Below, piece by piece: positions 56,946 to 64,000 of a stretch of 64,000 bases of DNA; positions within the stretch are counted from its first letter, which is position 1; every line of letters begins with the position of its first letter. This DNA is from JAOUJD01 sp963811265 (GTDB lineage: Bacteria > Pseudomonadota > Gammaproteobacteria > Burkholderiales > Burkholderiaceae_F). The notes under the pieces are model-generated. The model had not been told where the DNA came from. It saw only the letters and a program-made list of their open reading frames with translations, and did not search any database. The position numbers and the translations under genes are program-made. Where the stretch lies: positions 256,945 through 320,944 of the forward strand of contig CAWEQS010000019.1 in the NCBI GenBank assembly GCA_963811265.1. Reading direction: 5' to 3'.

Positions 56946-58343
56946 TCAGGAAGCGAGCGCAGCGTCGAGCCGCTGCAGCACGACGTCGCGGCCGATCAGT
57001 TCGAGCACGGCGTCGATCGATGGCGTCTGCGTCTGCCCCGTGACCGCCACCCGGATCGGCACCGCAACCTGCGGCATCTTGACGCGCAGTTCCGCCACGA
57101 CCTGCTTGATCAGGCCGTTCAGCGCCGCCCTCTCCCACGCGACGGCGCCCGCGCGCTCCCGGAAGGCGGCGACCGCCGCGCGCCCGTTCGCGCCCAGGTG
57201 CTCTGCAACCGCTGCATCGTCGCGCACCGGCTCGCGGTAGAAGAGCAACGCGCCGTCCGCCAGCTCGTTCAGTGTGCGCGACCGATCCTTCAGGAGCGCC
57301 ACCACCGCGTCGAGCGCAGGCCCGCTGCCCAGCACGCCGCCGCGGCTCTCGATGCGCGGCGCCACCAGCGCGGCGAGCCGTCCGCTGTCGGCCTCCTTCA
57401 TGTACTCGCCGTTGAGCCACAGCAGCTTGTCGAGGTTGTACTGCGCCGGCGCGCGATTCACGTGGTCGAGGTCGAACCACTCGACCAGTTGCTCGCGCGA
57501 GAACTTCTCGTGGTCGCCGTGGCTCCAGCCCAGGCGCGCGAGGTAGTTGAACAGCGCCTCGGGCAGGAAGCCGTCGTCGTCGTACTGCATCACGCTGACC
57601 GCGCCGTGCCGCTTCGACAGCTTCTGCCCGTCCGGCCCGAGGATCATCGGCAGGTGCCCGAACTGCGGAAGCGCGGCGCCGAGGGCGCGGTAGATGTTGA
57701 TCTGCCGCGGCGTGTTGTTGATGTGGTCGTCGCCGCGCAGCACATGGGTGATCCGCATGTCGATGTCGTCGACGACGACCGCGAAGTTGTACGTCGGCAC
57801 GCCGTCGCCGCGCGCGATCACGAGGTCGTCCAGTTCGCGGTTCGAGATGCTGATCGGACCCTTGACCAGGTCGTTCCAGCCGACGTCGCCGTCGTCCGGG
57901 TTGCGGAAGCGGATCACCGGCGCCACGCCGGTGGGTGGCGTGCGGCCGACCGCGTTCTCGGGGCGCCACCGCCCGTCGTAGCGCGGCTTCTCGCCGCGCG
58001 CCATCTGCGCCTCGCGCAGCGTCTCCAGTTCTTCCTTGCTGGCGTAGCACCTGTAGGCCTTGCCTTCGGCCAGCAACTGCTCGATCGCCCGGCCGTAGCG
58101 CTCCAGCCGATGCGTCTGCCGGACCGGCCCCTCGTCGTAGTCGAGGCCAAGCCAGCGCATGCTGTCGAGGATGACCTGCACGGCCTCCTCGGTCGAGCGC
58201 TCCAGGTCGGTGTCCTCGATCCGCAGGATGAACGTGCCGCCGAAGTGGCGCGCGTAGGCCCAGCAGAAGAGCGCGGTGCGCGCGGTGCCGAGATGGAGCA
58301 TGCCCGTCGGACTGGGCGCGATGCGGGTGCGTACCTGGGTCAT
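56946..58343 (-). CDS. gltX: glutamyl-tRNA synthetase
   Basis: A 465-residue class I synthetase. The HIGH-type motif is HLGT in PSPTGMLHLGTART (His17), and KMSKS is KLSKR near residue 242. RIEDTDLERS and DGVPTYNFAVVVDDIDM are typical of bacterial GluRS. The family length is normal. The CxCx zinc motif is not obvious, as in many proteobacterial GluRS. It is followed on the same strand by tRNA-Ala and tRNA-Glu. Confidence 0.96.
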   Translation of the reverse strand: MTQVRTRIAPSPTGMLHLGTARTALFCWAYARHFGGTFILRIEDTDLERSTEEAVQVILDSMRWLGLDYDEGPVRQTHRLERYGRAIEQLLAEGKAYRCYASKEELETLREAQMARGEKPRYDGRWRPENAVGRTPPTGVAPVIRFRNPDDGDVGWNDLVKGPISISNRELDDLVIARGDGVPTYNFAVVVDDIDMRITHVLRGDDHINNTPRQINIYRALGAALPQFGHLPMILGPDGQKLSKRHGAVSVMQYDDDGFLPEALFNYLARLGWSHGDHEKFSREQLVEWFDLDHVNRAPAQYNLDKLLWLNGEYMKEADSGRLAALVAPRIESRGGVLGSGPALDAVVALLKDRSRTLNELADGALLFYREPVRDDAAVAEHLGANGRAAVAAFRERAGAVAWERAALNGLIKQVVAELRVKMPQVAVPIRVAVTGQTQTPSIDAVLELIGRDVVLQRLDAALAS

Positions 58344-58396
58344 CAATGACAGAGCCCGCACAGGGCGGGCTCGGGCGTGTGGCGACGGACGAAAGT

Positions 58397-59623
58397 CTAC
58401 TGGAACGTGGCCGGCCGGCCGCGGAACGAAGCTCTCGTCGAGAGCACGAAGACGGCGGTCGAGACGGCGCCGATGACGATCAGGACCAGCAGCGTGCCGT
58501 CGTAGCCGCCGAGCCCCGCGAACAGCAGCGCCGCCACCAGGGGCCCAGCGGCCTTTGCGACCGTCACGGGAGCGGCCATCGCGCCGTTGATCGCGCCGTA
58601 GGCGTCGCGTCCGAAGAGTTCTGCCGGAATCGCCCCGCGCACGATGGTCATCGCGCCGTTGCCGATGCCGTAGATCACGGCAAACGCCACCAGCATGGGC
58701 CACTGCACCCCGGCGACGCTCAACACCCACAGCGCGATCGGCAGGAAAGCCATCGCCAGGATCCCGACCGCCGATGCGGACAGGCGCGACGCGAACGCGA
58801 GTTCCAGCACGCGGCCGGTCACCTGCATGGGGCCGATCATCGCGCCGACCGCTGCGGCCGATGCCGGCGACAGGTCCTTGGCCTGCAGCATCGACATCAG
58901 GTGCACCTGCGTCGCGGAGAACACCAGCGAATTGCCGGTGAATGCGAGCGTGAGCAGGTAGAACACGGGCGTGCGCAGCGCCCTGCGGAACGCGCCGGAG
59001 GCCGAGGGCTCGCCGGCGCGCGCGCGATTGCCGCGGCCGTCGCGCGGCAGCACCGACCAATGGAGGGGCGCGCATACGAAGAGGTTGAGCAGCGCCAGCA
59101 GCAGCAGTGCCTGGCGCCAGCCGAGTTCCGCGATCAGCCATTGGGTCAACGGCCAGAACACGGTGCTCGCGAAGCCGCCGAACAGCGTAAGGGTCGTGAT
59201 GGCGCGCCGATAGTTGGCCGCGAACAGCCGGGTGATCACGGCGAAGGCCGGGTCGTACAGAGTCGCCGCCATCACCGCCCCGAGCCCGGCCCACACCGCG
59301 TACAACGCGACGACGGACTGCACCTGGGACAGCAGGGCGAGCAGCGCCGCGGCAGCGACCGAGCCGGCCGTCATCACGCCCCGCCCGCCGACGCGATCGA
59401 TCAGCCCGCCAACCGGCGCCGAAAGCAGTCCACTGACCAGCAGGCCCAGCGAGAAGGCGGCGAACACGACGGGCTTGTCCCCGCCGCTCGCCTCCATCAA
59501 CGGGGCGATCAGGAAGCTGAACGCGTAATAGAGGGAACCCCAGGAGATGATCTGCGCGATGCCGAGCGCGCAGAGAGTGCCGAAGGAGGCGGCGTCAGCG
59601 GTCCGTGGTGCGCCTGTCTTCAT
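58397..59623 (-). CDS. major facilitator superfamily transporter
   Basis: A 408-residue protein with about 12 helices and a charged central loop (RDGRGNRARAGEPSASG). The A-like motif is GGLIDRVGGRGVM between helices 2 and 3. The N-terminal IAQIISWGSLYYAFSFLIAPLM pattern occurs in MFS proteins of the monocarboxylate/oxalate-formate-like branch. No substrate can be assigned. The gene is 53 bases upstream of gltX. Confidence 0.87.
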   Translation of the reverse strand: MKTGAPRTADAASFGTLCALGIAQIISWGSLYYAFSFLIAPLMEASGGDKPVVFAAFSLGLLVSGLLSAPVGGLIDRVGGRGVMTAGSVAAAALLALLSQVQSVVALYAVWAGLGAVMAATLYDPAFAVITRLFAANYRRAITTLTLFGGFASTVFWPLTQWLIAELGWRQALLLLALLNLFVCAPLHWSVLPRDGRGNRARAGEPSASGAFRRALRTPVFYLLTLAFTGNSLVFSATQVHLMSMLQAKDLSPASAAAVGAMIGPMQVTGRVLELAFASRLSASAVGILAMAFLPIALWVLSVAGVQWPMLVAFAVIYGIGNGAMTIVRGAIPAELFGRDAYGAINGAMAAPVTVAKAAGPLVAALLFAGLGGYDGTLLVLIVIGAVSTAVFVLSTRASFRGRPATFQ

Positions 59624-59747
59624 GCCGCCACTCTACGTCGGTTACGGCGACGCCGACACGGCGAGGCGAACGGGAAACGCGAGGGTGACGGGGCTACAGG
59701 CCGCGCAACCGGCGGCGCTTGAATCTGCTGCCTTGAAGCGCTCTTGC

Positions 59748-59843
59748 CTACAGGAACGTCGCGGCGTAGATCATGAGCCAGAGCGTGGCTCCGGTCAGTA
59801 CGCCGAGAAGAATCCCGCGCATCGCGCTGATTTCCTCGTCCAT
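59748..59843 (-). CDS. 31-residue single-helix membrane protein
   Basis: A tiny frame: MDEEISAMRGILLGVLTGAT followed by LWLMIYAATFL. The acidic N-terminus and one hydrophobic helix are typical of small inner-membrane proteins. A strong GGGGGAG is 3 bases before the ATG. Three upstream in-frame ATGs could extend it to 69 residues, but that part is basic and has no feature. No homologue is recognised with certainty. Confidence 0.45.
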   Translation of the reverse strand: MDEEISAMRGILLGVLTGATLWLMIYAATFL

Positions 59844-60472
59844 CGTCTCCCCCGCGAGTGGAATGTCTCCGACGATCGAGTCCGGATCAACCCGGAAGGT
59901 GCATCGAATGGGCGAAATGGCGCTCCGATACCGCATTCGCGGGTAGCGGAGTCGCAAAATGGAAACGGAATTGGGCTAGCGGGCGTGCCGGCGCGCGCGG
60001 CCATTGCTGTGAGTCTTCGCGCCGGCCCGATCGACCGCTCGACCGACACACCAGGGCGGACGGCATCGCATCCCAAGCGACCCTGCCCTGTTGCCCGCGG
60101 GCAACGCGCCCGACCGGGATGACGGGGCCGACCAGGAGACATCGAAGTTCGGCAATCCCCGGGCGCGGCGCACGACACGCGCGCGGCCGAAAATCGGCCC
60201 GCCTCCCTCTGGGGGGCTCGATCGTCGGAACCCTTGTCGTTGCTTCCCGCGCGACATCGAGTGCGTCGGGTGCCGGGCACCTGCCGGTCGATTACCCCTT
60301 CCTTGTCTTATGCCCAGAACAATCGCCGCCTTATGGGCCCGATGCGGCGGTTGATGCGAGTCAACCGTGCCAAGGGGTGCCGACAAAGAATGCCATCGGG
60401 CCGTCGGCCAGGCGTTCGCGACCGACGTGAGATTCCAGGACGCACCAAGACAAAATGACTCGGGAGTTGAGA
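59844..60472 (+). other. 629-base regulatory gap upstream of the porin gene
   Basis: No credible gene. It contains a perfect 16-base palindrome GTTGCCCGCGGGCAAC (60090-60105), a NarL-type heptamer TACCCCT (60293-60299) and an FNR-like box inside a 7-6-7 inverted repeat (60348-60367). The unusual length and the motifs suggest a controlled porin promoter with a long upstream region. Confidence 0.5.
60348..60367 (+). promoter_or_regulatory. FNR/Anr-like box in a perfect inverted repeat upstream of the porin
   Basis: CGGTTGA-TGCGAG-TCAACCG is a perfect 7-6-7 inverted repeat. Its core TTGATGCGAGTCAA matches the FNR consensus TTGAT-N4-ATCAA at nine of ten positions. Centred at -41.5, transcription would start near 60399, with AAGAAT (60386-60391) as a possible -10. 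The ATG is about 74 bases further. Confidence 0.6.
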
Positions 60473-61486
60473 ATGAGCAAGACCGCAGCCAAGACGCTGA
60501 TCGCCGTCGCGATTTCCGCGGCCTCCGTGCCCGCCTTCGCGCAGGGCATCACGCTGTACGGCATCGCCGACGTCGGCGTGGCCGTGACGAACTTCGATGG
60601 CGACACCCTGACCGCGATTCGCGAGAACCGGACGGCGCGCTGGGGCATGCGGGGCGTCGAGAAGCTCGGCAACGGTCTGGAAGCGATATTCCGCCTCGAG
60701 GGCGAGATCGACATGGGCACCGGCCAGTACGGCGACGGCCTGTTCTACCGGCAGGCGTGGGCCGGCTTCCGCGGAGCGTGGGGCACGGTGCGCATGGGCC
60801 AGACCAAGGACCTGTTCGACGACCTCAGCGAGGAAATCGATCCGTTCCGCAACGACGGCATCTTCGGGGACTTCAGCAAGCGCGCGTGGCGCGTCGGCAT
60901 CGTGAAGTCCCGGGTCAGCAACTCCGTCACGTACGAAGCGCCGAAGATGTCGGGTCTGAGCCTCAAGGGCCAGTATTCGATGGACGAGACGGCCGACGGG
61001 ACGGGCAACCCCGGATGGTCGGTGTCGGGCATGTGGGACTGGAAGGACCTCGGCCTGTACGCGGCCTATGACCGTCCGACGCTGACGTCGGCCGGCCCGC
61101 AGCCCTCGGCCTGGTTCATCGGCGCCTCGTACCAGTTCGGCCCGGTGCGCCTGTCCGGTTCGTACAACTCCGGGGACCTGAACGACGGCACGGCCAAGAC
61201 CTCGGCCACCGACCTCAACTCGTACACGCTCGGCGTCGCATGGAACGTCGGTCCGGGCGTCGCCAAGCTGGCCTACTCGAGCATGGACAGTTCGGTCGGC
61301 AACAAGAACGCCAGCATCCGTGACCTGTCGGCCTGGGGCATCGGCTACGACTACGTGCTGTCGCGCCGGACGACGCTGTACATCATCGGCCTGCTGGAAA
61401 CCGAAGGCCAGTACAACTCGACGACGAAGAAATTCGTGACCGGGAACACGAGCGGCATCCAGTTCGGCATCACGCACCTGTTCTAG
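60473..61486 (+). CDS. general outer-membrane porin (Gram-negative porin 4 type)
   Basis: A 337-residue trimeric porin of the betaproteobacterial type. The signal peptide is MSKTAAKTLIAVAISAASVPAFA. The mature start QGITLYGIADVGV and early RWGMRGVEKLGNGLEAIFRLE with the DLFDDL loop-3 region are diagnostic. The C-terminus ITHLF ends in the required Phe. The ATG at 60473 has SD GGGAG 8 bases upstream; an ATG at 60455 lacks one. An FNR-like box and a NarL-type heptamer lie upstream. The CYTH-like gene follows after 18 bases. Confidence 0.92.
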   Translation: MSKTAAKTLIAVAISAASVPAFAQGITLYGIADVGVAVTNFDGDTLTAIRENRTARWGMRGVEKLGNGLEAIFRLEGEIDMGTGQYGDGLFYRQAWAGFRGAWGTVRMGQTKDLFDDLSEEIDPFRNDGIFGDFSKRAWRVGIVKSRVSNSVTYEAPKMSGLSLKGQYSMDETADGTGNPGWSVSGMWDWKDLGLYAAYDRPTLTSAGPQPSAWFIGASYQFGPVRLSGSYNSGDLNDGTAKTSATDLNSYTLGVAWNVGPGVAKLAYSSMDSSVGNKNASIRDLSAWGIGYDYVLSRRTTLYIIGLLETEGQYNSTTKKFVTGNTSGIQFGITHLF

Positions 61487-61504
61487 AGTCCCCGGAGGGC
61501 GAAC

Positions 61505-62353
61505 ATGAAACGCACGTTGATCGCCCTGGTGCTCGCCGCCGCGCTGCCATTCGCAGCGCTGGCGGACGAGCCGATGTCGCGCGAATTCAAGCTGCCCCTG
61601 CAGGAGGCCCCTTTCGCGAAGGGCAGCGTGGACGGAGCCGCGAACGCCTGGGCCACCGCCTTCGCTGCAATGGTCCAGAAGACCAATGGAGTCACGATCA
61701 AGGGAGCGGCGGAGTTCGACAAGGAGCGCGAGGTCCGCTTCCTCGACACGCCGGGCAACTGCACGCTGCGCGCGGGCGGGTACATCCTGCGGGAGCGGGT
61801 GATTCGGCAGGACTATCGGCTGACGCTGAAGACGAGATCGAAGGACGAGGCCTGGGTGCGCGCCACGTCGATCGACGCGCCGGGCGCCGCGACCAAGCTG
61901 GAAGAGGATGTGTCGCCACCCGCTGACGGCAAGCTGTCCCGCGCGGCGACGTTGCGCCTTGTCCCGCGGCAGGCGCCGAAGACGCTGGCGCAGGCCGCTG
62001 AACTGTTCCCTGCCCTGAAAACGATGGCCGCGACCGACGCGCCGCTGCAAGTCGTCGAAGGCTTGCGGGTCAGGGAGGTGGTCTACCAGCTGCCGAGCTG
62101 GAAGGTCGGCGGCACCAAGATCGAACCGGGCCTCGCGCTCTGGTACGACGCGAAGGACGGCAAGCTGCTGTTCGTCGAAGCCGACTTCAGCTACGACGTG
62201 CCGCAGGACCCGGCCGCCGCGCGCGAGGTGGCCGACAAGGCGCAGGCCTTGTTTGCCGCCATGCAGGCCGACGCGGCATGGTCAGCCAGCCGGTCGCAGA
62301 CGAAGACCGACTTCACGTACACGGCCGCCGGCGGCGCGTTCTGCAGGAAGTGA
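61505..62353 (+). CDS. exported CYTH-like protein of unknown function
   Basis: A 282-residue protein with a clear signal peptide (MKRTLIALVLAAALPFAALA). The mature part looks like a divergent CYTH/triphosphate-tunnel fold: EREVRFLDTPGNCTLRAGGY followed by ILRERVIRQDYRLTLKTRSKDE, then KLEEDV and a late LLFVEADFSYDVP. The canonical N-terminal ExExK is replaced by a KEREVRF stretch, so catalysis is uncertain. SD GGAGG precedes the ATG. It probably shares a transcript with the porin. CYTH assignment is by pattern and moderately sure. Confidence 0.6.
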   Translation: MKRTLIALVLAAALPFAALADEPMSREFKLPLQEAPFAKGSVDGAANAWATAFAAMVQKTNGVTIKGAAEFDKEREVRFLDTPGNCTLRAGGYILRERVIRQDYRLTLKTRSKDEAWVRATSIDAPGAATKLEEDVSPPADGKLSRAATLRLVPRQAPKTLAQAAELFPALKTMAATDAPLQVVEGLRVREVVYQLPSWKVGGTKIEPGLALWYDAKDGKLLFVEADFSYDVPQDPAAAREVADKAQALFAAMQADAAWSASRSQTKTDFTYTAAGGAFCRK

Positions 62354-62400
62354 GAGTCCACCCGGTGCGCTGACCGGGAGGAACAAGCCGGAAGGGCTGC

Positions 62401-63305
62401 TCAGGCAGCCCTTTCGCGCATCTGCTTCTGCAGGAACCGGATGAAGACCGTGGCGAGGTTGGAGAAGCGCCGTTCCTGGTGCCAGCACAGCAGCAGGTCG
62501 CGCTCCAGCGGCACGCCCGCGACGGTCAGGCTGACGAGGCTGCCCGCCTGCAACTCGCGCTCCACCGCGAGCCGGGAGATGATCGACACGCCCAGACCCG
62601 ATTCCACGGCGCGCTTGACCGCGCCGATGTTGCCCATCTCGATGACCGACTTCAGCATCACGCCTTCGGCGTGGAGCTGCTGGAACAGCGTCTCGGCGCT
62701 CGCCGAATCGGGCGCGGGCGACACGAAGGGCAGTTCGGCGAGCACCTCCGTGGTGACGACGCCGGCCTCGGCGAGCGGATGCTGCGGCGGCGCGATCAGC
62801 ACCAGGCGGTCCCGCGCAATCGCCTTCGTGGCGAGACGCTCGTCGGACTCCGGCGCGCCTTCGCCGATCACCGCCAGGTCGAGTTCGCCGCGCAGCACCA
62901 TCTCGACCACCTTGTGCCGCGTGTCGACGCGAACGACGAGATCCGCCGCCGGGTAGCGCGTCCGGAACTCGGCGAGGATTCCCGGCAGCAGGTAGATGCC
63001 CACCACGTGGCTGGCGCCGATCTTCAGGCTGCCGGCGCCGGGGTCAGCAGGTCGGCGAGTTCGCCTTCGAACTGGTCGATGCGACGCAGGATGTCGTCGG
63101 CCGCGACCAGCGCGAGCCGCCCGGCGTCGGTGAGCGCGAGGCGGCGGCCCGACCGATCGAAGAGCCTCGTCTTCAGCGCGGTCTCGAGCGCGACGATCTG
63201 CGCGCTGACGGCGGGCTGGGTCAGGTGCAACTCCTCGGCCGCACGCGAGAAGCTCATGTGGCGCGCGGCAGCCAGGAAGGTTCGCAACTGGGCGAGGGTC
63301 ATCAT
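62401..63305 (-). CDS. LysR family transcriptional regulator (one frameshift)
   Basis: The N-terminal HTH (LAQLRTFLAAARHMSFSRAA, ELHLTQPAVSAQIVALE) is in one frame and ends at LADLLTP. The substrate-binding domain, from GAGSLKIGASHVVGIYLLP to the C-terminus, is in another. A missing C in the CCCC run (plus-strand GGGG 63040-63043) would give LTPGAGSLKIGA and about 301 residues. The effector domain resembles CysB/CbbR-like members. The target is unknown. It is divergent from the CYTH gene, which LysR proteins often control. Confidence 0.85.
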
Positions 63306-63694
63306 CGGTCATGGGCCGCTTGCCCCGAGAGGGGACGCAAACAGCCAAGCGAACCATCATTGACGGAACGGCAGGCCGGTTTGTCACGCATCAAACGCGG
63401 ACCACAGCGCGCGCCTGCCGTGTCCGGACTTGACGTTCCGCAAACCTTTCGGCCGCCGGAACACGACGGCGGCGCTACAAGGGAGCCAGGCGACCGCGCA
63501 GACATATGCGATCCCTTATGACGACGATTCCAACGTTTGATTGGACGATCGAACTGCGCCGTTCCTAGACTTGCCGCGTGTTCTGGTTGCGCGGTCGTCG
63601 CACGTCGAAGCGCCTTCATTGCAGCGCCGGAAGCGATCGAACACGAGTGGATTGCCAACGACTGAGCCGGCGGACCCGCCGAATGGAGACGAAC
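63306..63694. other. 389-base divergent region between the LysR and CYTH genes
   Basis: No gene is seen. ATATGCGATCCCTTAT at 63504-63519 has the AT-rich interrupted symmetry of a LysR T-N11-A site. TAGACT at 63568-63573 is the best plus-strand -10, with TTGGAC 19 bases upstream. Both are suggestions. Confidence 0.35.
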
Positions 63695-64000
63695 GTGGGA
63701 AAGGAAATCGAACGCAAGTTCCTGGTGAACAGGAGCCTGTGGAAGCCGCAGGATGGCGGCACGCACTTCAAGCAGGGCTACCTGAACTCGCAGAAGGAAC
63801 GCGTGGTCCGCGTCCGCATCGAAGGTGACCGCGCCAAGCTGACGATCAAGGGTCCGACCAACGGCGTGACGCGCGCCGAGTTCGAGTACCCGCTGCCGGT
63901 GGAAGACGCTGCGCTGCTGCTCGACAACCTGTGCGAGAAGCCGCTTATCGACAAGCACCGCCACAAGCAAACCATCGGCGGCAAGGTCTGGGAGATCGAC
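63695..64000 (+). CDS. CYTH domain protein (partial, runs off the window)
   Basis: The first 102 codons of a cytoplasmic CYTH protein. The N-terminal ExExK motif EIERKF is intact, followed by VVRVRIEGDRAKLTIKGP and RAEFEYPLP, as in bacterial inorganic triphosphatase/adenylate cyclase class IV-like proteins. The GTG start has GGAG 8 bases upstream. An in-frame ATG at 63683 is the alternative. The ending is beyond the window. Confidence 0.85.
   Translation, partial: MGKEIERKFLVNRSLWKPQDGGTHFKQGYLNSQKERVVRVRIEGDRAKLTIKGPTNGVTRAEFEYPLPVEDAALLLDNLCEKPLIDKHRHKQTIGGKVWEID

Noticed and set aside
59844..59957. 69-residue form of the small membrane protein
   Set aside because: The added N-terminal part is basic and featureless; the internal ATG at 59843 has the strong Shine-Dalgarno.

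Overview
The window is a very GC-rich chromosomal segment, most likely from a betaproteobacterium of the Burkholderiales or a close relative. The main evidence is the housekeeping block yebC-purD-(S9 peptidase)-hemF-nadD-rsfS-rlmH-maf-rng, whose order is typical of that group. A Burkholderiales-type trimeric porin, an NnrS/SirB2/hemerythrin cluster and a TssQ-like lipoprotein agree with this. No rRNA, phage, IS or CRISPR was found. Two tRNA genes are present.

Layout. 1-6.7 kb: end of a DMT permease, pepN, fbp, a methyltransferase, a quinone oxidoreductase, another DMT permease and a DUF423 protein. 6.8-12.2 kb: a lipoprotein alpha/beta hydrolase, a NatAB-type ABC exporter, a Ser/Thr kinase with a PEGA domain and a TssQ-like lipoprotein. 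12.2-13.2 kb: a Lon-like AAA ATPase. 13.5-29.4 kb: the nitrate respiration region. NarX/NarL are divergent from narK1-narK2-narGHJI-ppiC, followed by a truncated carbonic anhydrase, nnrS, a sirB2-like gene and a hemerythrin gene. The divergent intergenic region carries a 7-2-7 NarL palindrome and an FNR-like box. 29.4-40.3 kb: a HerA-like ATPase and the housekeeping block. 40.3-47.4 kb: an envelope polysaccharide cluster with an AhpD-like protein, msbA, a GT9, a GT25/O-antigen-ligase fusion and two GT2 enzymes. 47.4-51.6 kb: dnaE and a DUF4124 protein. 51.9-56.5 kb: a translationally coupled four-gene operon (PA14 protein with a PEP-CTERM-like tail, then pgaD-, pgaC- and pgaA-like genes) with no pgaB deacetylase. 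56.7-59.8 kb: tRNA-Glu, tRNA-Ala, gltX, an MFS permease and a small membrane protein. 60.4-64 kb: a porin with an FNR-like box upstream, an exported CYTH-like protein, a LysR regulator and the start of a cytoplasmic CYTH protein.

How the genes work together. NarX/NarL sense nitrate and probably activate the divergent operon together with an FNR/Anr protein. NarK1/NarK2 move nitrate and nitrite, NarGHI reduces nitrate at the membrane, and NarJ plus a parvulin help assembly. NnrS and hemerythrin probably deal with nitric oxide made downstream. The envelope genes build lipid A-core, O-antigen and a PNAG-like exopolysaccharide.

Quality caveat. At least 17 single-base frameshifts break ten otherwise well-conserved genes, including narG, narJ and narK2. 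About 15 are +1 and most lie in short homopolymers. This looks like uncorrected sequencing error rather than gene decay, and the broken genes are annotated as one CDS each.
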